Assembly: GCF_030272615.1 (NCBI RefSeq)
Contig: NC_081415.1
Span: 186,559,994-186,623,993 of the forward strand
DNA from: Cryptomeria japonica
Taxonomy: Eukaryota > Streptophyta > Pinopsida > Cupressales > Cupressaceae
DNA length: 64,000 nucleotides
Direction: 5' to 3'
A program made the position numbers and the translations under genes. The notes below the pieces were generated by a model, which saw only the letters and a list, made by a program, of their open reading frames with translations, searched no databases and had not been told where the DNA came from. Shown here in pieces: positions 48,887 through 60,338 of the stretch. How positions within the stretch are numbered: position 1 is the stretch's first letter; the number at the start of each line of letters is the position of its first letter.

Positions 48887-49700
48887 TTACTTCTTGTAGA
48901 CTATCCTAAACAATATTCCTTCATCAAATATTGCATCAAACTGTCCCAAATCCTCTTCATCTCTTATGATGTAGTAATTACTTCTAAAGATTCTAAAATA
49001 TTTGACTGTAGGTGATCTTCTGTGCCATAGTTCATAAGGTGCCTTTGTTTGATTCACTCTCACTTGCACCATATTAAGAATATATATAACAATATGCATA
49101 GCTTATTTTCAATACACATTAGCTAGGTTAGCATCTTTCAACATAGAACTCTAGACATTTCAACAACAATCCTATTCCTTCTTTTAGAAAATCCATTTGT
49201 TGTGGAGTTCTACGAGCAAATAATTTTCTTCTAGTACCATGCTCTTCAAAAAATCTATCAAATTTATTTGATGTAAATTCTCTACCTTTATCATACCTTA
49301 AACATTTGACTTTGTCTTTTATTTTATTCTCAACCATAAATTTGAACATCTTAAATCTATCTAGTGCTTTTGATTTTTCTCTTAATAAAGTAACCCATGC
49401 CATTCAAGAGTAGTCATCAATGAGAAACATAAAATACATTTTCAACATTTAGTCCTCTTGTGCTTGTAGGTCTCATAGGTCGGAATGAATCAACTCAAAA
49501 GGTCTTGTAGTAGAATACTCCTTGTTCTTGAATTTGTTCCCTGTTTTCTTTCCCATTTGACATTTCTTGCATATTGTATTGGTAGGTTTGATAATATTTG
49601 CCAAGTCTCTCACAACATGAGTAGAATTGATCTTCACCATGTTTTCAAAGTTAATGGGTCCCATCCTTTTGTGCCACAACCAACATTAACTACTATGTAC
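48887..49700 (-). pseudogene. Copia integrase with GAG-pre-integrase domain, broken
   Basis: 49473-49679 reads MWHKRMGPINFENM and CKKCQMGKK, the pre-integrase zinc-binding region (the usual LGH is changed to MGP). 49128-49403 is the core: AWVTLLREKSKALDRFKMF, LRYDKGREFTS (usual SDNGGEF altered) and RTPQQMDFLKEG, where the catalytic Glu region is altered. 48887-49099 holds NQTKAPYELWHRRSP, the C-terminal conserved part. Catalytic positions are damaged and frames are interrupted. Confidence 0.88.
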
Positions 49701-49715
49701 CAAAAAATAACAAAT

Positions 49716-50020
49716 TCATTTGTTTTCCTTTTCATAATAAAAATTATCATTTGTTCTTATACCTTCTACAACTAACCTTCTAACACCTCGTTTTTTGATC
49801 TCACATCTAGATGCATGAAATATTATCTTGTAGCCTTTACTCCACATGAGAATCACACTCAATAGATTATGTCTCAAACCTTCAACATAATAAGCATCAT
49901 TTGTCTTATGCTTAGCATCAATGGATATAGTTCCTTTACCACAGATCAATGCAACCTCCTCAGTAGGAAAATTCACTAATCCACCATTATACTTTTTAAT
50001 CTATGAACTTCTTTTTATTT
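49716..50020 (-). pseudogene. Copia protease C-terminal part
   Basis: The minus-strand frame 49716-49976 has VALICGKGTISIDAK, then YYVEGLRHNLLSV, the signature that follows the Copia protease active site. The active-site Asp region near 50050 is degraded and cannot be read with confidence. Confidence 0.75.
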
Positions 50021-50099
50021 CCTATCATATGATTTGAGCATCCTGAGTCCTTCACCACCTTTTATCTTTTAGTGTCCTATCATGCGGAGTACTAGACTT

Positions 50100-50371
50100 T
50101 TCATTTTCCTTTTCTTCTATGGCTAAAATAGTGATTTATCATTTGAGTCATCACATTCTTCTTCTTTAGAGGAATAGGTCTCCATTGAACAAAAACTCTT
50201 TTTAACCTTGTCTTTTTCATGTGTTCTTTTATTTTTGTCATATCTTCTATAATTATCCTTTCTCTTTTTATCATCATTTGATCTCTTATAGTTATCTTCC
50301 GTGAAAGTACATCTAGAAGCATAATGACCAATTCTTTCACAATTAAAATATTTTAAGGACAAATTTCCTTT
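50100..50371 (-). pseudogene. Copia gag zinc-knuckle part
   Basis: The minus strand reads KGNLSLKYFNCERIGHYASRC, a CCHC knuckle with the first Cys changed to Tyr, followed by Lys/Asp-rich linker and STAxS-like spacer. The upstream gag continues at 60253 after the inserted element. The ccttt duplication is at 50367-50371. Confidence 0.85.
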
Positions 50372-51275
50372 TGACATAGTCAAGGTAGGGAGATCTAATG
50401 AAGGACAATGCAATCTTGTAGATAAACACATAAACCATGCAAAGCATACTGGTAACTAGTAACAAGGTGCCATAAATAATGGAAAGAACAACCGGTAACA
50501 ACACAGTACACATAACCGATAAACAATGTGAATGAATCTTATTAAAATTTGAAGAATTATACATGTGACATTCTGGATAGCAATCTAAGATACAAACAAT
50601 GCTCACAATACAATTACAAGATCCACAACTCATCTACACATCAATTTGGCCTCCGATAATAGTCTTTTGGTTCTATACTAATCTGAACCTCAGCCTTCCA
50701 GCCTCAATCCTACCAGGTTAGAACCTCGCCAGTTCTACATCTTCGCTCAACCTCAAAGATTTGTATTTGGTCTTCTAACTTCTCTATTTTCTTCTCAAAT
50801 GATTCACAAGCTTCCATTTATACCATCTGCAAATAATTACAACTCAATCAAGTTGGCCCAAAGACCAATCGGTTCATGAAACGTGCAATGGTAACATGCT
50901 GGCTCAAATCACTAAGAACAATCTTTGAATCATAAAATGATGTACAGACCTATGGGAATACCGGTCGAGGCCCAAAGAAACACCTCAAATGATCCGCAAG
51001 TCATGGAGATCAACCGCAACCCAAAATCATCTTTGGTTAACATACAACTAGATTAACTGGTAAGAACATATCAACCGAGACAATATCGGAATCCACATCT
51101 TATCGGAAACAAAGCCAAAAGCTATGAAACTTGAACATGACAATGACCATGAAAACAAGGGAATAAACCTAGAACCACAATGCTAAACACTCAAACATGA
51201 AGAAATTCCATGCTTACAAGCAATTCCATTGAAAATTGCCTAACTGGTAAGAACTAGACCGATGCTTTTGCATCA
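50372..51275 (-). repeat. 3' LTR of element E
   Basis: Direct repeat of 59369-60252, both containing gaatgaatcttatta, ggttctatact/ccta and cattttatgattc-like words. Visible divergence suggests an old insertion. Confidence 0.88.
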
Positions 51276-51399
51276 GACTCTTGAGGTTAATTGAAAAGTG
51301 AGTCCCATCACTCGCTCTGGTTTGGCAATCAATCAGTAGGTACTTGCAACTGCCTCCGGGATTCAGAAATCTAACCATAGCTCTCAATTGCCTCTCCAT
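51214..51399 (-). other. Short ORF across internal/LTR junction of element E
   Basis: ATG start at 51399. The first 40 or so codons are the internal region (MERQLRAMVRFLNPGG) and the rest is LTR. It is the longest frame in the tiny internal region. No family recognised; may be chance. Confidence 0.2.
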
Positions 51400-51676
51400 A
51401 GTGATCTATCGGTACAAACCACAACCTGGCTCAATCAACGATCCGTTCAAGTCCCCACCCACTAACTCCCTTAATCTCAAGCTCTAGGGTCGACAGTCTA
51501 CCTACTGTAGCGTCCTAAAATTGTGGCACTTGCAATTTCAACCGCATTTGGGTCTTCATGATGGCGACGCAACACTGAACTTGAATGGAGACCCCGAAAC
51601 TTGTTCATGACATCAAAAATTGCATTTTTTCAGCACCCTGGCTTGATCCTCCTTGCACCCTGCTGTCCCTGGAGGT

Positions 51677-51705
51677 GGGACCATGGTGCCCAGTGCCTTG
51701 GTCCC
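51677..51705 (+). other. Imperfect palindrome in 5' LTR of element D
   Basis: gggaccatggtgc, loop cca, gtgccttggtccc. Arms pair at all but one position, two of the pairs being G-T. Upstream of the TATA box. Counterpart at 58214-58242. Confidence 0.6.
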
Positions 51706-51827
51706 TGGCCCTATTTTTGGGCCCGGTCGCTTTTGGGTCTTGGGTCTTTATGTTTGCAAATTGGAAAATAATCTTCCCAGGTCGGCCTAAGGTCGGAAAA
51801 ATCAGTCTTTTAACCCTAATTGACAAG

Positions 51828-51835
51828 TATATAAA
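51828..51835 (+). promoter_or_regulatory. TATA box of element D 5' LTR
   Basis: TATATAAA, repeated at 58365-58372 in the 3' LTR. Confidence 0.55.
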
Positions 51836-52689
51836 CTACATTTCCTCTCCCATTTTGGTAAGATGGAAAGAGGCGGAAGCGATATTCAAACATTCAAGCA
51901 TTAGCATTCCTTCAAGCAATTGAGCATTCTAAGTCTCCATTCAAGGATAAGTGTTGCATTCAAGACAAGGATTCAACCATTGAAGAGGAGATCACTTACA
52001 ACATACAACATACAACAACATTTACACCTTCGCATGTAAGAATACAAACATTCTTACAACAAGGTACTAGTACTTGTTTTATATTACAAACATTTACATT
52101 TTACAGCAATTTCTCATTTCTTGGTTAATTCCAAAATCGGGGTTTGACCTAAGGGCAAACCCCTAATCCCTAACCCCCTAATCGTCTTCACATTTCTGTA
52201 TGTAGGTTGCAGGTACACGGCTATAATTGAAGATCTGGAATCCTTGTGCAGAGACGAACAGATCCCCCTTCGTTTCGCAGATTTTTCGGAGGATCGTGTG
52301 CACGCCGGGCGCCATCGTCCCGTCAACTTTCGCTCAAATTTGTAGGATAGCGCCGTCTCAACATTTTACTGCTAATTCCAAGTTTGCAGCTTCATCCTAT
52401 ATTCCTATCTCTGTTTATAAGTGAATCTTTCTCACTTTTCATGCATTCCTAGTTTAATCTTTCTATCTACATTCTTTACAAAAGAGGGTAGCCTTTCTGT
52501 CTTAACCCTTGAAACTCATTTAGAATCCAATCTTGCATTGTGTGGGATTGGATCTTGTGGTTTTCAACCCCTCTTTTTGAATGTAAAGTCTCCCCTAAGT
52601 GAAAACCGTCAATCCTAGTGACCTCCCTTCTCTCTCCTTGGAGTTGGAGAGGGGAGAGCAACTAGGGTTCGATTTTTCGCTTTAGATTT

Positions 52690-52708
52690 TGGTGAACCCG
52701 ACGTGAAC
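52690..52708 (+). promoter_or_regulatory. Primer-binding site of element D, tRNA-Trp type
   Basis: TGGTGAACCCGACGTGAAC, three bases after the LTR. Shares 18 bases with the PBS of the Tat array. Confidence 0.78.
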
Positions 52709-53866
52709 ATCCTTTCTAATTATTCCTGGTTAGATCTAAAAATTTGTTTCCTTAATTACATTTCCATGTATGATCTTTTGCAAATTTTAGAGGTTAATTG
52801 CATAAAAACCCTAAATTTTCTTTTTAGTAATTAAGCTTGTGAAATGTCTAATTGTTAATGCTTGTTTCAGATCTGCACTTCTATTGCAAATTATCAATTC
52901 ATATTTGTGCTTTAATTCTAAAAATTAAGTGGTTAAGTGTCAAAACCCTAATTTTTAAAAACCCTCTTGATTCAACCTTTGACCAACAATTTCACTGATC
53001 AAAACATCTCCTAATTTTTAAAAACTTTGGATTCTGCAATAAAATCATAATATCTTTCATGCCTGAAAATTTGGAAAAAGGTTGCGAGGACTGTGTGCAC
53101 CTCGAGCGCCATCATCCCTGACATTTTTTTCGAAATTTCGGGAGTTAGATCTTACTGTATTTTTTTGCTAAAATCCAGAATTTTGGCTGATTTTATCAAT
53201 TACAACACTTTCAAAATTAAAGTCAAAGTTGGTCTAGTGATTGCTTGGATTAAGGCTCCTAATCATTCAAAAATTGTTGAAACTAAAATTCATGTCAAAA
53301 TTGTGCTTCTTATTATCCTAAATCTGAAAAGTGTGTTGGCATTCATTCGAAATTTCAGTGCTTTATTCAAATTTTTGCAGTTTGTGACTTTTGAAATTAA
53401 GTGTTTAATTGCAACAACTTTGATTTCCGCTCTCAAAATTGAATTTTGCATGAAATTGAGTCAACTTTTAAAATTCAAAACTTGCATTGCTTTTGGTATT
53501 CCCTCTAAAATCATAAAATTCAAAATTTCAGTTTCCCTCTCTTTTTCAAAATTCAAATTTTGCATTTTTCAACAATCTGGGAAGGGTTCAATTTTGAGAT
53601 TGCAACTTTAATTTGGCCTATCTACATATCGTAAAATCACTCAATTTTTTCAGATTAGCTTTAAAATCATCATAACTTTCATCCCTGAAAATTTCAAAAA
53701 AAGTTGCGAGGACCGTGTGCACCCCGAGCGCCACGGCCCCTGACATTTTTTCTGAAATTTTGGGAGATTGTCGTGATTGCATTAAACAGCCTAAATCTAG
53801 GAGATTGGTTGATTTTATTGAAATTTGCTACCTCTAAATTCAAAATCTGCTCTCTCTTTCTAGTAC
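52709..53866. other. Leader of element D with duplicated GC-rich segment
   Basis: Two related copies of about 105 bases lie at 53041-53150 and 53662-53767. Each runs from aaaatcat(a/c)ata through gcgagga and gtgtgcacc to gagcgcca. The GC-rich core also appears in both LTRs (52287-52320 and 58835-58870). Long frames between the copies (for example 53093-53611) have no recognisable domain and low complexity, so I do not call them. Confidence 0.6.
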
Positions 53867-56800
53867 ATGAGTTTTACAACAATAAGCCCTACTTACACTA
53901 TTCCTGTTAGACGAAGCCTTAGAATTAAGTCTTTCCAAGGTTTAATTACCGAGGAGATGGAACCTAATTTGAATGGCCTTTTTAACGAGGACACGGGTAA
54001 TTCCTCTAATCCTCCTAATGATGAAGAAGCTCTCCATGAGGTTTCTGTAGAACAACTTTCGAAATTGGATAACCAATTTAATGATTTTCAGCAATGGATG
54101 TCTCAAGAGTATCCTGATAGTCAAGCTCTTTCATTAATTGAGGGTCTAAAACGTATGGTTCAAAGTGATAAGAATGGAATTGATATTTTGCATGGTATTG
54201 CACACATTGTGGATTCAAATGTGATGCCTATGAAGAGTTGTGCCGAAACTTTAGGTTATACACAACCTCCTACTCAAGTCAATCATTCTATTCCATTGAA
54301 AACTTCTATTGCTAGCATACCTACCTTTACATCAAACATAATGACTACTTCTATACAAGACATTCCGCCTATGATCACCAGTCATGGGGGCAATCCTTCC
54401 TCTTCAATTAACCCTCTTCCTTCATTCAATCTGACATCTTCATTCATTTCTTCAATGAGTGTCCCTATTACATTTCCACAAATGAACATGACGCAAGGGG
54501 GCAATTTGTTTAACCATTCCATTCCTCCTTGTAGTGTTCCTCTTTTCCAATCATCTCCTATGATTAACTATCATAGTGTCCTACCACCTTACTCTCAATC
54601 AATACCTTCTTTCAATAACATAATACCTCCATCACAATCTAACACGTCTAATATGAATTCTTCGACTGAAGCGACCATTAACAATCTTGCGCAAACTGTC
54701 TCTTCTTTATAGCAACAAATTGCCTCTATGAATCAATCTAAGTTTAGTGTGCCCACATTTGATGTTGCGAGCCCACTTTCTCTTGACATTGTTTGAGCTA
54801 TCCCTCCTAAGCATGTTGAAATCCCGCATTTGGAGCTTTATAATGGTAAAGGTGATCCTCTAACACATGTTAAGACTTTTCGAACAATATGTATCGATTT
54901 TGCTTATGACCAAAGGTTGCTTGCAAAACTGTTTACTAGGACATTAAGAGATAAAGCCCTACAATGGTATTGCTCATTGCCTTCTTATTCTATTATTTCT
55001 TTCAAACAACTTGCAAATGCTTTTATTCAACAATTTCAAAACAATATAAGTCCTAAAGTTACTTTGATTGATTTAATGCATTGTAAACAAGGTGTTAAAG
55101 AAAAAGTGATTGATTTCATTGGTAGATATAAGCATTTGTATGCTCAAATCTCTTTTCTAGTGCCTGACAATGGTATTCAAAGAATCTTTATTTCTAATTT
55201 ACAAAAAGATATTCGAGAAAAACTTTTGTTTTCTGAGTTTACTTCTTTCCAACAGTTGTGTGCAACTCTTCACAATTATCAACTGACTGTGAGTCAAATG
55301 GAACAAGCAAATCCTATGGCTTCGAGTGATAAGGGTGATAGGAGTCAACAACCATTTGGGAAGTTTAAACCGAATAGAGAGTCCATTAAATTCAATGAAA
55401 ACATCATCAACAACAATGTGAATGCAGCATCAAGTGTGTCTCTTATTTCTAAGTTTTTAAAGAAAGAAAGAAAGTTTACTCCTTTGAATGAATCATTGCA
55501 TAGTATTATGAATAAGTTATTGGAACAAAATGTGCTTACTCTCCCTCCTATAAAGCAAATAGATCCTGCAAAGATTAATTCACCCTATTTTGATAACAAA
55601 TCTTTTTGTCAATTTCATCATCAACCTGGGCATGATACGGAAAAATGTTTTGCTTTAAAGGGTAAGATTCAAGATTTGATCGATAATAATACTATCTCTG
55701 TTTCAGGAGTGAATGATAAAGACAACACATCTGTAGCTCCTCCTAACCAAAATCTTAAGATTTTTACTGATCCATTACCTTCTCATACCTCTAATGCGAT
55801 TGATACTAATGATTCCTCTGTCTCACCTGAGGATCTTGTGTCTATGACTCCGAATGTGATTAACTTTGTAGAGCAGCAGAAAATCCTTAAAGAACCTTCC
55901 ATCACATTTGATTCTAGTGAAACTATTAGGGCACCTGATGGTCCTTTATATATAGTTGCAAAAGTCAAGAATACACCTTGCCGTGGAGTGCTTATTGATC
56001 CTTCGTGCATGGTTAATGTTATTACTGAAGAATTTCTTTTTACTTTGCAATTGAATCAAGTGATCTATGACAAAACAAATGTGATTGTGAAATTATTTGA
56101 TGCATTTTCTTCTCCTGCAATTGGTTCTATTACATTACCTATTGAAGTCCATAACAAATCCCTTAATGTGAACTTTGCTATTATTTCATCATCTAAACAA
56201 TTTCGTGTGAAGCTTGGCTATCCTTGGCTATCTTCCATGAAAGCTATTGCTTCTCCTATTCACAAGTGTTTGAAATTTCCCGATAATGGTGAAGTTGTTA
56301 CTGTCAATCATAGTCTCTTTAAACCAGCTGAAAGAAATTCTAGTGTTCCTATTGATTATTTTTGGCCTAAACAATTCCAATCTCTTCCTCCGCGAAGTGA
56401 TCATCTTTTCAAATCTTATCAAAAGTGGAAAATAGATATGATCCTATCTCTAAGTGAACCTAGAACACCCAAACTTGATATTCCTATCGTTCTTGAGAAG
56501 GAAGTTCTTCCTTTGAAAGATAAAACTAATGTCTTTCCTCAAGAAGATTCCCAACCCATTCCTATGGATGTGACTATGTCTATGTCTAATAAACTTTCTA
56601 AAAGTAGACCTATACCTCCTCGTCATGATGGACTTGGTCTCCTTCCTAAACCAAATATTCCTCCTTTATATGGAGCAGTTCCTCCTCCTTCCTCTTATTG
56701 AGAAAAGAGACCTTCCTCTTCTCCTATTATCCAGCCTAAGAGACCACAACCTAAACACCCAAGTGATAAGGATGAGAACATTCCTCCTCCTCAATCTTCT

Positions 56801-57253
56801 CCACTTCCTACTAAGACTAGACAAAATCGTTCTGCGCATGAACGCCGACGAAAGCGTCGTCTTAGAGCTCAGGCAACTGCTTCTCAAACTTTACAATCTC
56901 CAAAAACACCTTCAACAAGCATTATTCCATCTTCTCCAAAATCTCCTAAACATAAGATGCATGATGGTCTTGATCCTGTGCGGGTTAAAGATCCTATTTT
57001 TATAAATCTTGATGATGATATAGATGAAAATGTTATGCATGATGAAAATGTTACTTCTCTTGCTTCTGATAGTGAATATGAATTTGTTGATATTGATAAC
57101 CATTTATCTAACGAATTTTCTAAAGCACTTATCCTAGCTCCTAGACAAGAACAACGTGGCTTGGAACATGAACATAGCCCTTGTTTGGATCTTGTGATAG
57201 CTCCATCTGTTGTGTTGGATGTTCCTCCTCTAGCGTGTTCCCTACCTTCCTGA
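53867..57253 (+). pseudogene. Element D gag-protease polyprotein, three nonsense codons
   Basis: A single frame of 1129 codons from ATG 53867 to TGA 57251-57253, with stops at 54710 (TAG), 54794 (TGA) and 56699 (TGA). The N-terminal 300 residues are Ser/Thr/Pro-rich. Gag lies at about 322-470 (YNGKGDPLTHVKTF, ALQWYCSLP, FISNLQKDIREKL). A knuckle FCQFHHQPGHDTEKC is at about 580. A retropepsin-like fold follows near 690-800 with VLIDPSCMVN, where array copies have LIDNGAG, so the Asp is kept but the Gly is lost. DGLGLLPKPN at about 925 may be a G-patch remnant. The C-terminus has a basic ERRRKRRLR cluster, then an acidic part. The frame ends where RT would begin in the relatives. Likely role: gag for particle formation, with proteolysis doubtful. 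Confidence 0.85.
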
Positions 57254-58026
57254 AACATTGATCAGCAAGATTGGGGGGTAGATGACGTGCTAGACTAGTT
57301 TCATTAGCATAGCAGATTCTCTCCTCCTCTCTTTTGTTACTTCTTCTATGTGTTATTCTCATTCTTCTATTTGTTGTCCTTAGTGTTGTCTACTTGAGGA
57401 CGATGCAAAGCATTGAGATCTCTTTTGGTCTCTCTTATGTTGACTCAAAAGACACATGTGTTCCCTTCTTCTAGGTGACCTTCCTTGATTGGGGAATGAA
57501 GAAAAATTATGCATACATACATATGATATACATGAATTATCATACAGCATACTGACCCTGAGGAAAGCGAAGTCACCTTGTGCTTTGTGTTTTGTGTCTA
57601 TTATCCTTGGGTTTATCTCACACTTGGGGGCTAAATCTTTGTGATAACGTGCTCCTTTCCCTTCTCATTTCTTATGTGTATCAGTACCTTAAAGCAATCA
57701 CCCCTGTTGAGGCATGTGCAATTGCTTTAACATAGGGGGGCATACACCCCGTCTATCCCTTCACGATACTTGAAGATTTCTTGGCGAACTTAGCTTTGCC
57801 TAAAAAATTTTTGGTATTTTTCTTGCATGACTCATAGTGAGGGAACCTTACTACTGACAGTCATGGTTCTTCCTCGTGATCTTCCCTTTTACTTTGTCAA
57901 TCGAAGCCATAAGATCCTTAGTCCACTAGGGGCTCGGTGTATCTTGCCTCCTTGACGTGGTGAAAGTTTTTCAATGTTGTTTCCTTGTACTTTACCAGAA
58001 GTATTGGCATACGCTTATACCCCCGC
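57254..58026. other. 3' region of element D
   Basis: Non-coding. A second polypurine-like word, ttgggggctaaat at 57624-57636, resembles the real tract at 58027-58042. Other G-runs occur at 57735 and 57927. No gene seen. Confidence 0.6.
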
Positions 58027-58042
58027 TAAAGTGGGGGCTAAA
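58027..58042 (+). promoter_or_regulatory. Polypurine tract of element D
   Basis: taaagtgggggctaaa directly before the 3' LTR TG. Confidence 0.8.
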
Positions 58043-59233
58043 TGTAGCATCCTAAAATTGTAACACTTGCAATTTCAACCGTATTTGGGTCTTCACGATG
58101 GCGACGCAACACTGAACCTGAATGGAGACCTCGAAACTTGTTCATGACATCAAAAACTGCACTTTTCCAGCACCCTGGCCTAATCCTCCTTGCACCCTGC
58201 TGTCCCTGGAGGTGGGACCATGGCGCCCAGCGCCCTGGTCCCTGGCCCTATTTTTGGGCCCGGTCTCTTTTGGGTCTCAGGTCTTTATGTTTGCAAATTG
58301 GAAAATAATCTTCCCAAGTCGGCCTAAGGTCTGAAAAATTAGTCTTTTAACCCTAATTGACAAGTATATAAACTAGATTTCCTCTCCCATTTTGGTAAGA
58401 TGGAAAGAGGCGGAAGCGATATTCAAACATTCAAGCATTCAAGCATTCAAGCATTCCTTCAAGCAATTGAGCATTCTAAGTCTCCATTCAAGGCTAAGTG
58501 TTGCATTCAAGACAAGGATTCAACCATTGAAGAGGAGATCACTTACAACATACAACATACAACAACATTTACACTTTCGCGTGTAAGAATACAAACATTC
58601 TTACAACAAGGTACTAGTACTTGTTTTACATTACAAACATTTACATTTTACAGCAATTTCTCATTTCTTGGTTAATTCCAAAATCGGGGTTTGACCTAAG
58701 GGCAAACCCCTAATCCCTAACCCCCCAATTGTCTTCACATTTCTGTGTGTAGGTTGCAGGTACACGACTGTAATTGAAGATCTGGAATCCTTGTGCAGAG
58801 ACGAATAGATCCCCCTTCGTTTCGTGGATTTTTCAGAGGACCGTGTGTACGTTGGGCGCCATCGTCCCGTCAACTTTCACTCAAATTTGCAGGACAGTGC
58901 TGTCTCGACATTTTACAACTAATTTCAGGTTCGTACCTTCATCCTATATTCCTATCTCTGTTTATAAATGAATCTTTCTCACTTTTCATGCATTCCTAGT
59001 TTAATCTTTCTATCTACATTCTTTACAAAAGAGGGTAGCCTTGCTGTCTTAACCCTTGAAACTCATTTAGAATCCAATCTTGCATTGTGTGGGATTGGAT
59101 CTTGTGGGTTTCAACCCATCTTTTTGAATGTAAAGTCTCCCCTAAGTGAAAACCGTCAATCCTAGTGACCTCCCTTCTCTCTCTTTGGAGTTGGAGAGGG
59201 GAGAGCAACTAGGGTTCGATTTTCTGCTTTACA
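58043..59233 (+). repeat. 3' LTR of element D
   Basis: 1191 bases, TGTAGCATCC to CTTTACA. Compared with the 5' LTR it has extra attcaagc units (58422-58465), which explains most of the length difference. TATATAAA at 58365-58372. Confidence 0.92.
58214..58242 (+). other. Near-perfect GC palindrome in 3' LTR of element D
   Basis: gggaccatggcgc, loop cca, gcgccctggtccc: 12 of 13 pairs Watson-Crick. In the 5' LTR the two inner CpG steps became TpG/G-T on both arms, keeping pairing possible in RNA. Confidence 0.62.
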
Positions 59234-59238
59234 CCTAC

Positions 59239-59368
59239 AAACCTTGCTCTACCCAATGTTTGACTATATGAACAAGTCCACAAGTTGCCTCAATCTTCTC
59301 TCCAACCAACCGGTGCACAAACAACACTCTGTCCAACAACAAGTTCATGAACTAGCTCTAATACCATT
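59239..59368 (-). other. Internal 5' part of element E with PBS
   Basis: PBS on the minus strand at 59355-59366 (TGGTATTAGAGC, initiator-tRNA-Met type with one change from TGGTATCAGAGC). The rest is non-coding leader. Confidence 0.75.
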
Positions 59369-60252
59369 TGATGTAGTCAAGGTAAAGAGATCCAATGAAG
59401 GATAGCTCAACCTTGTAGCTAAACACATAAACCATGCAAATCATACTAGTAACCGGTAACAACACAACACATAACTAGTAAACAATGTGAATGAATCTTA
59501 TTACAATTTAAAGAATTATACATGCCACATGTTGGATCGTTGTCCAGGATAAAAACAATGCTCACAATGCAATTACAAGATCCATAGATCATCTACACAT
59601 CAAGTCGGCCTTCGGTAATAGTCTTTTGGTTCTATCCTAATCTGGACCTCAACCTTCCAGCCTTAGTCTTACTAGGTCAGAACCTCACCGGTTCTACATC
59701 TTTGCTCAATCTCAAAGCTCTATCTTCGATCTTCTAACCTCTATTTTCGATCTTCTAACCTCTATTTTCTTCTCAAATGATTCACAAGCTTCCATTTATA
59801 CCATTTGCAAATAATTATAACTCAATCAAGTCGGCCCAAGGACCAACTAGTTCATGAAACGTGCAATGGTAACATGTCGACTCAAGTCACTAAGAACAAT
59901 CTCCAAATCATAAAATGATGGACAAACCTCCAGGAATACTAGCCAAGGCCCAAAGAAACAACTCAAATGATCTGCAAGTCACGAAGATGAACCCCAACTA
60001 AAATCATCTTTTCTCAACATACAACTAGGCTAACTAGTAAGAGCATATCAATCGAGACAATACCAAAATATACATCTTACCAGAAACAAAGCCAAAATCT
60101 ATGAAACTCAAACATGACAACAACCATGAACACAAGGGAATAAACAAAAAACCACAATGCTAAACACTCAAATATGAAGAAATGTCATGCTCACAAGCAA
60201 TTCCACTGAAAACTGCCCAACCGGTAAGAACTAGTCTAGTGCTCTTGCATCA
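59369..60252 (-). repeat. 5' LTR of element E
   Basis: 884 bases, minus-strand TGATGCAAGAGC to GACTACATCA, followed on the plus strand by the ccttt duplication (60253-60257). Confidence 0.88.
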
Positions 60253-60338
60253 CCTTTATATTTTTTGGATGATTTCTTTAGTCTTCTCTCAAATTTTGAT
60301 TCAACATAATCTATATCATTGCTTTTTTTAGGTACTAT
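60253..60338 (-). pseudogene. Copia gag fragment between two insertions
   Basis: Minus strand KKSNDIDYVESKFERRLKK then SSKKYKG, the basic stretch ahead of the zinc knuckle, which continues at 50371. Confidence 0.85.

Larger units (their letters stand above)
51506..52686 (+). repeat. 5' LTR of element D
   Basis: 1181 bases, TGTAGCGTCCTAAAATTG to CTTTAGA (the 3' LTR has CTTTACA). TATATAAA at 51828-51835. Hairpin-forming sequence at 51677-51705. Confidence 0.92.
51506..59233 (+). mobile_element. Gag-protease-only Ty3/Gypsy element (element D) inside element E
   Basis: LTRs 51506-52686 and 58043-59233, with perfect cctac duplications at 51501-51505 and 59234-59238. PBS at 52690-52708 and polypurine tract at 58027-58042. 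The internal 5.3 kb has a long leader, one gag-protease frame and a 0.8-kb 3' region. No RT, RNase H or integrase can be found on either strand. Gag and the CHHC knuckle resemble those of the Tat array, and the PBS is the same tRNA-Trp type. It therefore looks like a non-autonomous partner of a Tat-type family rather than a damaged full element. Confidence 0.88.
50372..60252 (-). mobile_element. Short non-autonomous LTR element (element E), about 0.36 kb internal
   Basis: LTRs 50372-51275 (904 bases) and 59369-60252 (884 bases) end in TGATG...CATCA inverted ends (TGACA at 50372), and a perfect ccttt duplication flanks them (50367-50371, 60253-60257). A PBS of the initiator-Met type (minus-strand TGGTATTAGAGC) at 59355-59366, two bases from the right LTR, sets minus-strand orientation. 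After removing the Gypsy element 51506-59233 and one copy of its duplication, only about 230 plus 130 bases of internal sequence remain. No gag or pol is present. The element depends on proteins from others. Size class lies between TRIM and LARD types. Confidence 0.88.

Noticed and set aside
53093-53611. 172-codon frame in the leader of element D
   Set aside because: Lys/Phe/Ile-rich translation of AT-rich DNA between two repeat copies. No family and no support from a second copy.
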